Assembly (NCBI GenBank): GCA_003988855.1
Contig: QYAI01000081.1
Coordinates: 248,001 to 312,000, forward strand
Origin: Arachnopeziza araneosa
Taxonomy: Eukaryota > Ascomycota > Leotiomycetes > Helotiales > Arachnopezizaceae
Direction of reading: 5' to 3'
DNA: 64,000 bases
Position 1 is the stretch's first letter; each line of letters starts with the position of its first letter. Positions 1-11,713 of this stretch are shown here, one piece after another. The notes under the pieces are model-generated. The model worked only from the letters and a program-made list of their open reading frames with translations. It made no database searches and was not told where the DNA came from. The position numbers and the translations under genes were made by a program.

Positions 1-1193
1 CGCAACACAACGCAACAACGCTAAAGTATTATAAAGTTTAGTCTATAAAATTAGAGAAAAGGTAGGCTATCTTTTTGTATCTATTTTTTGCTTCTAAACT
101 ATTGCGATGTTTTATCTTAATTTTTCCTCCTGCGAGTAAACTTTTATCAAAGTCTCGCTTAGCAAGCTGGATGATTTTCAATGCCGTCTGCCTTCGTAAC
201 AATGTAGAGCCAGTGATTACTTGTCCTTCACTTTCTCTTCTGTTTGTCCTCCTTTTCCTTTCCATATACGGATCTCAATGGTTGTGGAGACGGTGGTTCG
301 AGCAAATGCCTGTGGAAACCCGACTCGAAAAATATACTTTGTATAACAGTAAGTGAGAAAAATACACGAGTAACAAACAATCTAGGTGCTTGCAATTGCT
401 AAGAACAATAATAGAATTAGTTTTATTCTTATAAAATATAAAGCACAGATAACATTGAAATATGCTAAGTGTTATTCAATGCTCTTAAGCCTATTGAAGC
501 GATAGCGAATTGAGTAGCAACGGGGTTCTAGAGTGTACGCCACCTTTTAAGCTTAGACGATGTTGCTCCCGCTGCTTTAAAAGCCAGTCACTTCACATCT
601 GTAATTGAAACGGTGGAACTGAGTGCCTTAAGCCTTACAGTTACCCGTCTCAATCTGAGACATTGAGGTTCTTTGCTCTATAAAATCAGTAGCCCAGAGT
701 CGTCCCCTATAAAACTCGGCTAAGGTAGGAGCTACACTAATAGCTGCAACACCCTGCTAATTAAAGCAGAAAGATAAACAGCTACTTTTCCCTAAGACAA
801 CTTGATGTAACGGCACGAACATGAATATGGCTAGTCAAGAGGCATATGGGAGTGCGTTGATAGTTTGAGTATATTCGGTTCATAGGCTAGCTACGAAGGA
901 AAAGAAGAATATGAGGAAAGAAAAACTACATGAGTGAGGTGTGCCTTATCTACAGCAGACTTCTAATATGCCCCTTATTCTCCACACTTCGGTAATGAGG
1001 TCCTGTCCGCCCGTGCCGTCTACACATGACATTCGTAACACGTGATATCCTGCTCATCACACTTGAAACTTAATTCTATTATTTAACAAAAAGCTTTCTT
1101 AAAGGTTGCTACTGAATTGTGCTTTCTTGTGATTTACATCAAGCATGGGAAGACTATTTCGTTCAAGTCTTGGAAGGATACAGACTCTCGACA
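1..1193. other. AT-rich stretch without a recognised gene
   Basis: Only short overlapping ORFs occur, full of stops and without domain-like sequence or convincing splice pairs. The composition is AT-rich and looks decayed. I see no recognisable transposon or RNA gene. Confidence 0.5.
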
Positions 1194-2288
1194 TTACCAC
1201 CACACTAGCTTTCTTGTTGACCACTGGTCTTCGGCAAGCCACCCGTGACTTTGAAGTCTACACTCAGACGTCCCCCATTTAAGACGATAAATCTTCCGCC
1301 CGAGGGCTATCATTTCGAGTCGTGATTGATGCATTCCCCTCTCGCTGTAATAGTATGGTTGGTCGTATCCTCCCCGCTGCCACCTCTGCCATGTATTCCT
1401 CTCTCCCTGGTTTTTCTCTGCCATCATAATTGATAAGGTGGTATTAAGTGAATTCCATGAAGTGGGATTAGATCCAGGCCCCCTGACATCAAGAAACGCT
1501 CCAAGATCTTCGATAGTCGTAGCAACGTCAAAAATTTGACCAATGATGGGGGACGGGTTGTGAAATCCTGCCAAATTCAACCGCTCATACATATCACAAT
1601 CTGTAGGATAGTATGGTATAGACGTGTCCCAACCACCAACAGACTCGAAAGCTGCAACAGAAACTAATGCTAGTCGGTCATAGGCGTAGAATCTTATTGC
1701 CCACTTTGTAGAACTCAGACTGGAGCGATAGTCTGCTACCGCACGTGAATACAATGAATCTTCCTCTTCACCATCCGATAGCACGGCGACATCAGCATGG
1801 GACCAAAAGTAGACAGCCCAGTTGTTCTTCAGAGCATTATGAAGGTAGTAATTCTGCAGCTGGGAGAAGCTAAGTAGAGTTGGCGTAGATATAACATTCA
1901 CTCCAAGAACTTGGAGACGATGGTAATCTAAGAAAAGGGGATTCTCGATCGTCAGTTGCGCTTTGCGATTAGAGAACATCGTCCCCGTGTTGTCTACGAC
2001 ATAGATGTCCGCAGGTGGCCACCCGGCCGCAATATAGCTAACCACAGCTTGTTGAAGTATCAACCAGTTTTGTGTAAAGCCAATGTATAGGGGAGTGTTC
2101 TCGTTGACATGAGGTTTTGGTGTCCATGGAGGAACGCGCGGGACTTCTATTGAAGGGAAATTGTCTTTGAGTGGAATTGCTGGGTGGAGATGTTCTTGTG
2201 AAGCGAGTCTCGTGAGGAGAAGGATGATCCCTATACCGGCAGCACAAATTAGTGTCCAACGATAACGTTGGTTGATTCTAATTCTCAT
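1194..2288 (-). CDS. Type II membrane glycosyltransferase-like protein
   Basis: A single-exon gene of 364 residues starting at the ATG at 2288. Residues about 12-28 form one hydrophobic anchor (TLICAAGIGIILLLTRLA) after a basic N-terminus, which suggests a type II Golgi membrane protein with a lumenal catalytic part. The lumenal part carries a GT-A-like set of features: a short strand ending IYVVDNTG, a FWSHADVAV segment with an acidic DxD-like centre, and a GGWDTSIPYYPTDCDMYERL segment typical of acceptor or metal-binding regions in nucleotide-sugar transferases. I recognise it as a fungal glycosyltransferase-like family but cannot name donor or acceptor. It stands alone here; the other glycan genes lie 50 kb away. 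Function is inferred from fold-like motifs, not from a search. Confidence 0.75.
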   Translation of the reverse strand: MRIRINQRYRWTLICAAGIGIILLLTRLASQEHLHPAIPLKDNFPSIEVPRVPPWTPKPHVNENTPLYIGFTQNWLILQQAVVSYIAAGWPPADIYVVDNTGTMFSNRKAQLTIENPLFLDYHRLQVLGVNVISTPTLLSFSQLQNYYLHNALKNNWAVYFWSHADVAVLSDGEEEDSLYSRAVADYRSSLSSTKWAIRFYAYDRLALVSVAAFESVGGWDTSIPYYPTDCDMYERLNLAGFHNPSPIIGQIFDVATTIEDLGAFLDVRGPGSNPTSWNSLNTTLSIMMAEKNQGERNTWQRWQRGGYDQPYYYSERGMHQSRLEMIALGRKIYRLKWGTSECRLQSHGWLAEDQWSTRKLVWW

Positions 2289-3590
2289 GATGAAGGAGCG
2301 TACATTCGATTTTGGTCTTTGGGACAGCTCAGAACAAGACCACCAGTGTCAAACGTCATCCCTTCGTCAGGCAGGTAGGTATTTTGGCTGTAGATGCCTG
2401 GCGCTGGCAATGTCTCGGCAACAAAGGGATAGAGGCAACATCCGGGGACAAGTCGTAACTCGAAAAGGAATAGTGGTTGAGTGACCTCTTCATTCTCTTC
2501 TTTCACACACAAGCCCATAAAATGGTAACTCGCTGCTGAAGGTAACGAGATGTTTATTACCTGCTGAACGTGCGTTTCGCAAAACTATTTTTTAATCATT
2601 TCTTCTTATAATCTATAAACTCCTTATTAACCCTACCCTTGCTTAGCCGTGTCAATCTACGGCTATGATGTTCTCATTTTTGCTCATTATCTCTTTTAAA
2701 CTTTTCAGAATCCTAATCACTCCTTTCGTGCACTTGCTCCGATTCTTGGGCAAGAGATCTCTTGTGTCTTCTCGCAGGCTAAGTAGGCCGTGGCGTTTTG
2801 CTGCTGCAATCATAACCAGCTTTTCCTCTTCCTCTTCCTCCTCTCGTTCCGATCGTTCTCCAATGGAGTGTCGCGGTGTTCTCTTCCTCAAGCGACTTGG
2901 TGCTTCTTCCTCTTTATCAGACTCGATTGATTTCTGCAGCATCTTCTTCTTCCTTGCAACGGCTGGGACTACTTCTTCTTCCCCTTCCTCTGGGCCCAGG
3001 GAGGACTAATTGCCGGCATGATTGTGAAGTTGCGGTTTTGAGGTTCGTCGAACGTTGACGTTCTGCCCGGTGCTTGCGATAATCGGAAGTGGTGAAAATG
3101 GTGGGGCACGTGAAGCGAAACGTGTTTCCGAAGCAAGAAAGGAATCAACTTCAAATAGCGGGCGAGAAAAGTATAGTCAGAATCGAACCAACACCTCAGG
3201 AAGAATCTACTTCAGAATCTGTGAGATGGTTCCGAGCAGCTGCACACACCTAGTGATTACTTCAAGATCAGAGCATGATCGACGAGTCCGATCTACCTCG
3301 AAGGGATAGATCCCCGTAGCGGAAGCCTGATCTTGATGCAATCCTGTAACTGACAATAGCGATAGAGAGCAGGCAAAGATGCTGAAAAAAATCACATACA
3401 TGCTTCCGGATGAGGGAACGGAAATGCCATCCCCCATTCTTACCCCATTTCTGCGTCACACTTTCAAGCGAAACAATGACGTCGTCTACAATTGGTTCCC
3501 TTCCAGGCCTAATAGAGTGGCTTTCTACAAAGCTCCCAATACCAACAATCTACCTCCTTCCTCCAAATAAATTCACATCTACAATTAACA
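2289..3590. other. Intergenic region with one doubtful charged ORF
   Basis: Apart from the doubtful minus-strand ORF at 2652-2942, no coding exon is convincing. The overlapping plus-strand ORFs around 2665-3058 are low-complexity serine/phenylalanine shadows of it. Confidence 0.4.
2652..2942 (-). CDS. Doubtful small charged protein, possibly a last exon
   Basis: The 96-residue reading frame is highly charged: a run of acidic residues (EREEEEEEEK) sits between basic stretches and the C-terminus is helix-like. In frame upstream the reading continues through acidic codons to an in-frame TAG at about 3009; that TAG could be a splice acceptor (attag followed by TCCTCC), so this may be the 3' exon of a longer gene. 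No upstream exon could be identified and no family is recognised. It may also be a chance ORF in purine-rich DNA. Confidence 0.25.
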   Translation of the reverse strand: MLQKSIESDKEEEAPSRLRKRTPRHSIGERSEREEEEEEEKLVMIAAAKRHGLLSLREDTRDLLPKNRSKCTKGVIRILKSLKEIMSKNENIIAVD

Positions 3591-3998
3591 ATGGCACCAA
3601 GAATACTATTCCGCCTTCCAATACGCCACAGAGCCCTCCATACCACCACCTACCGCACCTTCACCACTACAAGGAGCGTGTGCCTTCCACGCAAAGGATC
3701 CCAAGATAGGGAAAGCATGGACACCGAACCAACCGAGTACTCGAAATCGGGGACTGATTCCGAGTCTGCAGCACAAGACGAAGCAGCGTTCGATCCAAAG
3801 AATACCAACCCAGAGAGTGAGAAGGACGTTGCGGGAGAAGGACAGGGAAATAGTGGCAACCCGCTTGATGTGAGCCCTGCCAATCAAGAGGTATCGAAAC
3901 AAAGGGGAGAGACAGAGGGTGGAGCGGAGAATTCGGGGAAAGATAAGGGCGGCAGCAAGAGTGGGTACGGGAGCTCGAAGAAAGCTGGAAAGGTGTAG
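3591..3998 (+). CDS. Small hypothetical protein with mitochondrial-type N-terminus
   Basis: A single-exon frame of 135 residues. The first 35 or so residues are rich in Arg, Thr and aliphatic residues and lack acidic residues (MAPRILFRLPIRHRALHTTT), as in a mitochondrial presequence. The rest is hydrophilic, low-complexity and probably disordered, with many Glu, Ser, Gly and Lys residues, ending in KSGYGSSKKAGKV. Fungal genomes carry many short mitochondrial proteins of this build, but I do not recognise a family. The overlapping minus-strand ORFs are less plausible. Function unknown. Confidence 0.55.
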   Translation: MAPRILFRLPIRHRALHTTTYRTFTTTRSVCLPRKGSQDRESMDTEPTEYSKSGTDSESAAQDEAAFDPKNTNPESEKDVAGEGQGNSGNPLDVSPANQEVSKQRGETEGGAENSGKDKGGSKSGYGSSKKAGKV

Positions 3999-4184
3999 AC
4001 AGTTATCGATCATGAGAAGCGTCCGAGATCAATTGTACAAAAGTGGACTGCATAATTGGAAACAAATTTGAGTGTAATATACCTACTATCCTAATTGTGC
4101 CAAAGAAGGAGGCGTATTGACCTACAAACAATTCCCTGAAACCCAAGAACTCCAACTGTATAAAATCAGATCATACCTAGGCAC

Positions 4185-4932
4185 CTAAGCCTTCCACTCT
4201 GTCCTTCCTAATCTTACAATCTCAGACATATTAACCTCCCACACCTTTCCCTTCCCTCCCTCCAGTGCTTGCAATCCAGCACTAACCGCGGCTCTGCCCA
4301 CTGTAGTCGCATCCTGAGCCCAAGAATCCGTCGCCTTATGGCCCAACAAGCCCACCACACCCGCAATCTTCCTAGCCACAAACTCGGCCGGTCGACTCTC
4401 CGTCCTATCACCCAACAACAAGCCCGGTTTGAGAATAACCACCGTATCGAAACCCAGCCCCTTGACCGCTTCATCCAGTTCGCCTTTCATCTTCGAGTAT
4501 GGCACCATCGACGACGCATTCGCACCGGACGTGGAGATCAACACATAGACTTTTGTGCCAGCGGCGTGAGCAGCTTGTGCCAAGGAGAGATTCAGGTCAT
4601 AGTCGATAAGACGTTGCTTTTCGACGGAGCCGGCGGCGCCGCGGGTGGTGCCGAGCGCGGAGAAGAAGATGGATGGGGCTGGGACAATGGTTTTGAGGTC
4701 ATCAGTCCAGGAACTTGTTTCCGCTGAGGTGTGTGGTTGGAGTTTGGGGTCGGATTGAGGGGGTGCGCGGCGGGCGAAGGAATGGATGGAGGAGATAGAG
4801 GGGAGGGAAAGGAGGGCCGTGAGGATTTGAGAGCCCTGTGTTTAGTTGTATTAGAACAGGTGATCATAAGAATCAGAGGATATGATAGCATACGACAAGA
4901 CCGGTCGAACCGACGAGAGCTGTCGAGGTCAT
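4185..4932 (-). CDS. FMP52: FMP52-like mitochondrial NAD(P)-binding protein
   Basis: Two exons: 4932-4894 and 4835-4185, with a 58-nt intron (gtatgc...acacag); 229 residues. The short first exon supplies the N-terminal nucleotide-binding motif: the spliced start reads TALVGSTGLVGSQIL, a Rossmann GxxGxxG signature split by the intron. Further on come the FFSALGTTRGAAGS segment, VYVLISTSGA with the conserved serine, and PYSKMKGELDEAV with the YxxxK pair, as in the atypical SDR family that contains yeast Fmp52 of the mitochondrial outer membrane. Length matches the family (about 230). The ORF without exon 1 would lack the cofactor motif, so the spliced model is preferred. A GGAGAT microsatellite lies just 5' of the start. 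Confidence 0.9.
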
Positions 4933-5702
4933 ATCTGCAGCCAAGAGTTGAATTCTTTGGTTGGCAGAAAGTTGGTGTTGACGTAGAGGAGATGGAGATG
5001 GAGATGGAGATAAATGTTGGCAGGTCTCTTTGTCTCAGGTGTTCGATCCTAGACTTGTCGAACTTCTAAAACCCAACCCTGCGCGAAATCTTTCACCACT
5101 TTTGTGACTAGAACATGACTAAGGTAAGAGCTTGAGAGAGTACTTCATCATACTTTCCAAACCTTAATGCTTGCATTACAGCATGAATGAACCTCAGTGA
5201 CTAGGTAGTAACGTCTGCTTTTCTCGCTTACCCCACTGCTACATAAACGAAAGCAAGCCCCCCTTTCCCTATGTAAACACTACAATCACTGTGGGAATTG
5301 AGGAAGTACGAAACACAAGGAGTTTTCTCTCTCATTCCTATTATCTAGAGTATTTTGGTGAAGAGATCAAGAAGGGAGCCGAGCAGATACAGAGTCAGAG
5401 TCCTCGCTCAAAATTTTATTCAGAGCAATAATAATTTACTGAATATTTGAATCCAAATTTGATAGTAGGGTTGGTTGCCTGAGAGCAGGCTTTGATTAGA
5501 CTTGACAGTGTGCGTGGAGAGTTTTTCGTACAGTACAGATGTTCAATATTGCTTCATATTTATAACAAACCCTGGAAGAGTTTTAAGCCGAGTACCCATT
5601 TTTAGTTCTGATATAACACCCATTTGTATTCGTGAATTACAACCCACCATTTTGTGGAAGCAAGATCATTCCTAAATTCACTTGCGAGAAGTAATTAGTT
5701 GC
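4933..5702. other. Intergenic, no gene seen
   Basis: Upstream region of the FMP52-like gene. It contains a short GGAGAT microsatellite next to the start and otherwise AT-rich sequence without coding potential I can support. Confidence 0.5.
4988..5011. repeat. GGAGAT hexanucleotide microsatellite
   Basis: Four tandem units of GGAGAT lie 56-79 bp upstream of the FMP52-like start codon, so probably in its promoter or 5' UTR (pyrimidine-rich on the transcribed strand). Confidence 0.8.
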
Positions 5703-6123
5703 TCACTTCATTCGATTCCCGGCACCGCTTCTAAGAATCCTCGCTGCACTAGATCCTCTTTTCCCTCCAGGTTCACCACCCCCATTTCTAACTTCTCGAA
5801 CGCCAGTTAGATCTTCTGAATGCTCTTGATTTCTTGCCCTCTCTGCTCCTTCCTGCTCCTCCTCGCCCAAGCTGCCCTCGAGATCGAAGTGGTAGTTTTT
5901 GATATACAATTGAAAGTCTCGGTCGAACTGTGTTGGATTCTTTACATGCTACGTGAGTAAGCACTGAGGGCGGCGAAGGATATTCGATTACCAGGTAGAT
6001 AGCATAATGCAGTTGTTTCCCCCGGGATTTTCTAAGCTTTGGCTTGTGTCTCAAATCTCGCCGCAAACACTTTAACACTTGGTGACAGGTAGAATATACC
6101 GTACTCGTATCAGTGGTTAACAT
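5703..6123 (-). CDS. Hypothetical two-exon protein
   Basis: Exons 6123-5992 and 5927-5703 joined across a 64-nt intron (gtaatcg...caacacag, with a ttactcac branch-like element) give an open frame of 118 residues. The junction joins two frames into a smooth segment, HYAIYLFDRDFQLYIKNYHF, which reads like real protein. The C-terminal part is charged and low-complexity (Glu/Gly/Arg). No family is recognised. It may be complete, or the 3' end of a longer gene whose upstream exons have decayed. A TATATAAG element lies about 90 bp 5' of the start. Confidence 0.4.
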
Positions 6124-8284
6124 GACGCGGTAAACATGTCTGGTTGAATTGTGCCCTGAGAAAGATTCTCAGCTTTCTCCGCAGTTTAACAAAAGTTATT
6201 CTACCAGTGGTATATAAGCTTGTAGGTGTATTATCAGCTTAGACGATCCAGAGGTGATAAGAGGAGAGAGAAGGCTAGAAGAAGCTAGAGAGAAGGGAGG
6301 AATGAGAAGGATCCGAGTAGCTGGCTCTTTTGATCTCTTAGTCTCTAATATCTACCTAAATAAGACGCTGTTCATAAACTGCCTCGAATATACTACTGCA
6401 TTGGTTGTTGGATTAAGCCACCTGATTATCTCAACCAGAACACTTATCAATGGTAGTAACAATTAGTCTGATTATATTTAAGGGCCAGTCCATAACAATA
6501 TACGTCACGTCTCGAAATAATGTCAACCCACCATTTTCGTATCTTTCCCTACGTTTGGAGATAATTGGATAGCTTTTATTACCTGAGTGAATCTCTTCAA
6601 CATTGACGAGTGATTTCTTATCATGGATAAGAGTTGATTATGTCTGATATAACTAAATTCACCAATGATTCTGACTGTGCCACCAAAGTCCCTGATATAT
6701 TCAGCATTGTTGCTGTGAAGCGTGGAAAGGGGATTTAAACATTTGAAGGTGACGAAGACTGCATTGTCTCGCTTCATGTCCTTGAGACTTCCTCTATCCG
6801 TGTTTGGCGAGGGTGTAACTCGTGATGGTAATAAATGGGTCTGCTGCACCCGGTTTAACTTAGTCCTCTCGGACGGTTTGGGCCAATCAAAAAGTCCATA
6901 TATTTTAGAACATCCACTTCTGCAATCAAACTGGTAAATCAATACCAAATTCAATCTGCTGCTCTGGTCTGTTCATGGCCATTGAGCAGCGTCTCGGACT
7001 ACAAAGGAGTTAATCTCGTCACCATGAGCCAACATCCCTGACTTGTCTAATCATGGACATCACTGTTGTTACTAGGACTAACTCTTCTTTCAGTCGGGTT
7101 CTTGACGAGAACCGCAGGGTTAGTCTCATCTTCCCCGGAAGCCTGTCTAGTTCGAGAATAGCGAGTTCGAGATGAAATCAAGTAAGTTTAGGACTCGCAG
7201 TAGACTTGTGACCTTGGTTCATAATTTCTTGATATTTGTGTTTATTTGTAGGAAGACGGAACTCTGAAACGCACAGTAGAGAGTCGTCATGGCCGCAACT
7301 CTTGTCTTTTCAACATCTGAAGGTTCTTGGATGGTGATGGCAACTACTCTCACCATTCGGAGGATGCCATTAGCGCTATGTGGATTCATATGACACCCTC
7401 GTATTTACATTTTCCAAAGGCAAAGCTATTGGACTGTTGTTCTGCCGGTGCTGGCCAAATGAGCACAAGTCTTGCTACCTTGTAATTCAAGTTTGCTCTC
7501 ATTTGGTCCCAGTTACGCCGAGATAAGACCAGATGATTCTCGGGATACCTATTACCTAGAGCCCGTGAATTCAACATTGCTTGATATGGCCACGACGAAG
7601 AATCGAGCAACAGATCAAATCCATTAAACAAATTGAACTTTCGTCCCGTGTCTTTCCATGATCACCTCCCACTCCAAGTATGACGCAAAATTTTTCGACA
7701 ACGGAGACTACTACTTAGCTCAGAACCTGCCGGTAGGTGTGCACCGATCTGTTGCACCGATTCGTTGCTCGCTGTCAAAGCCCCTTTTGACTGTCGCGTG
7801 TCAAATTCAACTTTCAAAACGATTCCGGAGAGAGAGTCTTTCACAATATAACGCAAACAATGACTTGGTACTTTTGAATCTCACATGTATTGGTAGTAGA
7901 TGTCTGTTTGGTAGTCTGAAATGTAGAAGCGTGCCACGAATTATTGCATCCCCGGGTGTACGAACAATGAAGTCAACCCGTCCATCCCAACTACTGGATT
8001 CTTATCGTTGTCAAGATAGTTTTTACCAAGAACAGCGATTGCAACACTGCCAAAGGTATAGTGGAATCTCCCTTTCACAGATCATAGGAAGCGATGAGGA
8101 GGAGACAGAGGAATGAGACGAAACCCAGAAAGAAGTGGTAGCAGAAAAGTGATGATGGGTTGTGCGCATAAGGCAGAGCTGAAATGGAAGTAATAAGAGA
8201 CGAGGTAGTGAAAGAAAGTAAAACTGTTGTCTTATGATTTAAGATCACTAACTTTGTAATCTTCTCTTTAACTCTAATTCTCAT
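6124..8284. other. Gene-poor, apparently decayed stretch
   Basis: Several medium-length ORFs on the minus strand (for example 6523-6954, 7386-7631, 7662-7856) show protein-like patches such as GFDLLLDSSSWPYQAML and TFGSVAIAVLGKNYLDNDKN (about 7985-8055), broken by stops and frame changes. I could not assemble a consistent spliced gene. The likeliest reading is an old, degenerate gene or transposon copy. Confidence 0.35.
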
Positions 8285-11123
8285 TTACTCCAACACACTC
8301 TTGTTGAAAAATCTATATATCTTTCTGGCAGCTTCATTTCCTACCGCCAGTTCTAGTTCATCGATACTCGCATTGCTAACCTCCTTCAAGCTGCCGGTAT
8401 CTAATACTAGATTCTTGATATTGGTACCAGTAACCCCAGGCACTATTCTTAACATATCCTGTGGTTCCCTATTAAATGCCTGATCCTCTGCTCTTTGGCC
8501 ACCTTCTAACCCTATCCTAACTGCTGCGATGGGATCAGGCTCCGGCTCCTGGGTTTTAAGAGACTCGAAGATTTCGGCAGTTTGGTAAGGAGAGGAGGAC
8601 CAGATGATCCGGAGACGAGGAAATGCAAGTGTTAGAAGGACAAGCTTGGACTGTAGGTCTGTTGCATTGGACGAAGTAGATTGCAGAGAGCCTGAGAGAT
8701 CAGCAAAGGGCTCTAGAGTGAAAGATTTGTTCTGGTCAAATTCTATGAGTAGCATTGGATTTTTGTAATGCTGTTGCATAGTCTCGGCTTGATTGTACAA
8801 TCGTCCATCTTTGAAAGATGAGATCAGATCTTTGATAGATTTACGCTCGATGCATATATTCGGTGAAAGGACATAATCCCCGACCGTCAACATACAGGGA
8901 ACTATAACCATATTTCGGCCGTGGAGGAGAGAAGGTAGGGAAGAGCGGAATTCTCGAACATCAACTACTACTCTTGGAGGTTGGGCTGTGGCTGCTAAAC
9001 GGCCACCACCGGCAATACGGGTGTTGATTGTACGAAGAAAGGCTTCTTGAGGATCCTCTATCCCGTGGGCATCGAGAGTCAGTACAACTGACATGGACGA
9101 CTTTTCTTTAATGAGCTTTGTGAAGGCGTCCTTTTCTCGCCGGACAGACGAAAGGTATCGCTGCTCTTCGACTGAACCACCATAGTAAAGAAAATAGACA
9201 CGAACGTTCCGATCGTTATGTGATGATCGATATACTTCAACACGTCTTACGAACGAAGTATCTGGCTCGTACATTATAATGTACTTTGGCTTGACTTCTT
9301 CCAGGACATGTTCATCGGTATCTCCGTCATATGCATGAATCACGACAAGATCTTGCATGTCATAGAGCTGATAGTAGTCATCCATATCATCCAAAGGATC
9401 TGCAATGATATCCTCCTTCTGCGCTGATTCGGTCTCGGTAGGTCGTAACTCATCCATGAGCGAGGCAACTTCTAGTGGCTTGTCTTCTGCTGCTAGAATA
9501 CTACCATTTACCGCTCGTGATGGAGCTGATCCGGCGTTCCCACCTCCCCTTACTCGTCGTCTTTTATTGGTAGGTGGCTTGCCTCTGTAGCTGTTGTTGG
9601 TAGTAGATTTTTGGTTGGATGTGCCATTCATAGAACTTTGATTCTCTGCAAATAGAGCTGCACTGATCTTTGCAAACTGTTTTTTCCACTTGAGATAACT
9701 ACGTAGCTTCCTTCTCATCATAGAGGATGCAGAAGGTTCATTTTCGGTATCCTCATCTTCATCATTCTCAGGGTGAATATGCATGATCTGTAAATATTCT
9801 CGCAGTTGTCGACATTGGGCAGTATCTGAACACATTATTAATATGGTCCCATTAGAATCATCTCGTAGAACAGGGTTGAAGTAAAGGTCTCGGTCGATCT
9901 CGTCCATAACTTCAGATAAGACGGCCCACTTGGGCTGTTCTTCAAGAACAGGACGAAGAGAATCTATATCCTCAGATTCTCCTGAAGTTGTCTTTCCGGT
10001 GTAAACTCTCCTCTTGGCCGTATCAAAAATAGTATGAGCAGCATCAAGAAATAACCATGGAGATTGGTTTTGTCTTGTCGACCCTGGAGGAGGCGAATGG
10101 GCTGCAAGTATGGTATCCAGATGCTGATTAAATGAAACAGCATCATATGTGAGCAGAGTGTGGAGCATGCCTCTTAGCACTGTCAAGTCATGCACGATTT
10201 GCTTAGTCTTCCAGCTTACTCGATGCCATACTGGATCAAGCTGTCTTCGGACCACCAGGTCAAACTGCTTGTGGAGTGCACTGTCGACATTCCAGTCTTC
10301 CATTTCCAAGCCAGAATTGCTCTTCTTAAGTTCTCCGATGCTGACTTCAACGCATTCCATGATGGCATTTTGAATGTCTCGCATGGGCTCGGACATGGGG
10401 ACCTCGAGTTCGATGACCTCAGCCTTCTTTTTTCCTTCCAAAGCCTGAGCTACTATCATTTGAAATCGTGGCCATAGGGAAACACTACGAAGAAACAGAT
10501 TCCGCATCATGGTCGATAATGGCGCAAACCCAGTTGTGAATGGCTCAGGATTGTCCGAGAAAGCTTTCAGGAAGCCATCTTTATTCTTCTGCCTGTATAT
10601 CCTCAAGATGAATGCTTCCAAGGATGTGGCAACGATCTTGTCTGCGTGGAGCACCACTAGCCCTGTGATAGTTTCTGGATCCAGCAAGCTGGTAAGCATA
10701 TCTACCACGAGAATGCGGGAAGTGACGCTGAATATGCCGCCTTGTGCATACATCTTCTCTCGCGTGCCGACACTCATGATATCTGTATTGACGACATTGA
10801 GCCCTCGAGCTCTCGGGGCCATGCTGATAGCAGCATGTTCTGCCAGAGCCTCTCCAATCCAGCCATTTTCTCTGTCGTCTGCCCCGACCAACAATATAAG
10901 GTTGTTGCCTGCTGCATCGTAGGAGTGGAGGAGGTTTGTAACAAGACGAAGGAGGCCGAGCCCACGGGCTATGATGACCAGCTCGTCCTTCTGCCGGAGT
11001 TCCTGGAAAATCTCTTGCTGATATTTCTAATTCTGTTAGCAACAGGTTCGAGGACATGGGTGGGAGAAGTACGAGGGGGAGTGAAAGCTTGACTGGCTGT
11101 TGGCTACCGTTTCCGGAAGACAT
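8285..11123 (-). CDS. RAD1: DNA repair endonuclease XPF / RAD1
   Basis: Two exons: 11123-11073 (17 codons) and 11026-8285, with a 46-nt intron (gtactt...aattag); 930 residues. It is the catalytic subunit of the structure-specific XPF-ERCC1 (Rad1-Rad10) nuclease, which cuts 5' of lesions in nucleotide excision repair and trims recombination intermediates. The N-terminal half is the degenerate SF2 helicase-like part (LVIIARGLGLLRLVTNLLHSY near the start). The nuclease domain carries VVVDVREFRSSLPSLL and the diagnostic ERKSIKDLISSF metal-binding motif near residue 738. The C-terminus ends in a tandem helix-hairpin-helix (MLRIVPGVTGTNIKNLV) used for dimerisation. Starting at the internal 10894 site would lose conserved N-terminal residues; the spliced start restores them. 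Length fits the family. Confidence 0.95.
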
Positions 11124-11455
11124 TTGAGGTGGTCATGATCGTACCGAAAGTTCCAAAAAGAGGCGGATTGGTTGACAAGCTTTACCCTGGAATATGGAAG
11201 ACAGAGACGCGTAGGTGAAGGGTTGCTTGCTCCGGCAGGTGGAGTAATGAGGTAGCGTGAGCCCAAGGCCTTTTTTCAATTTCGACGTCATGACATGGAG
11301 GGGAGAGGGGCAAGGCCATTCACCCCATAAAAGGCAGAAAGTAGGTAGGTAACCATTTTCGATTCTTTCTTCATACTGCATAGAATCTACGTCTACATTC
11401 TACAGAATACAAATCCTCTGTTCGACCCATTACAAATCCAAAGAAATCATTCATC
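11124..11455. promoter_or_regulatory. Divergent promoter region of RAD1 and a small gene
   Basis: The 332 bp between the RAD1 start (minus) and the 85-residue protein start (plus) must hold both promoters. No specific binding site could be assigned. Confidence 0.4.
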
Positions 11456-11713
11456 ATGCCTGCTGGACCTGACGAAACCGACAACCATTCAGTTGGGGCT
11501 GGTACTGAACATGTAGCTCGAGATGGCAGCTCCAAGATGGAATCAAACGCTTCTACTCACCATATTCATGACCAGGAAGCGCCAAAGGGTGACAAGGTCG
11601 AGTTCCGTTACCACCAAGCCCATCCTGGACCTGCTGTTCCAGACAACTTCAATGCTCAGGAAGAAGGCACCAAGGAGGAACGTCAAGCCAAGGCAAAAGA
11701 GTTAAACAAGTAA
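11456..11713 (+). CDS. Small hydrophilic fungal protein
   Basis: A single-exon gene of 85 residues preceded by a CA-rich leader (attcatcatg) typical of fungal starts. The protein is hydrophilic with many Asp, Glu, His and Lys residues, no Cys and no membrane segment; the centre reads KVEFRYHQAHPGPAVPDNF and the C-terminus is a charged helix (EERQAKAKELNK). It looks like one of the short stress- or development-expressed proteins of filamentous ascomycetes, but no function can be given. It is transcribed away from RAD1. Confidence 0.6.
   Translation: MPAGPDETDNHSVGAGTEHVARDGSSKMESNASTHHIHDQEAPKGDKVEFRYHQAHPGPAVPDNFNAQEEGTKEERQAKAKELNK

Noticed and set aside
10509..11092. Plus-strand ORFs over the RAD1 5' end
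   Set aside because: Antisense shadows of the RAD1 coding sequence.
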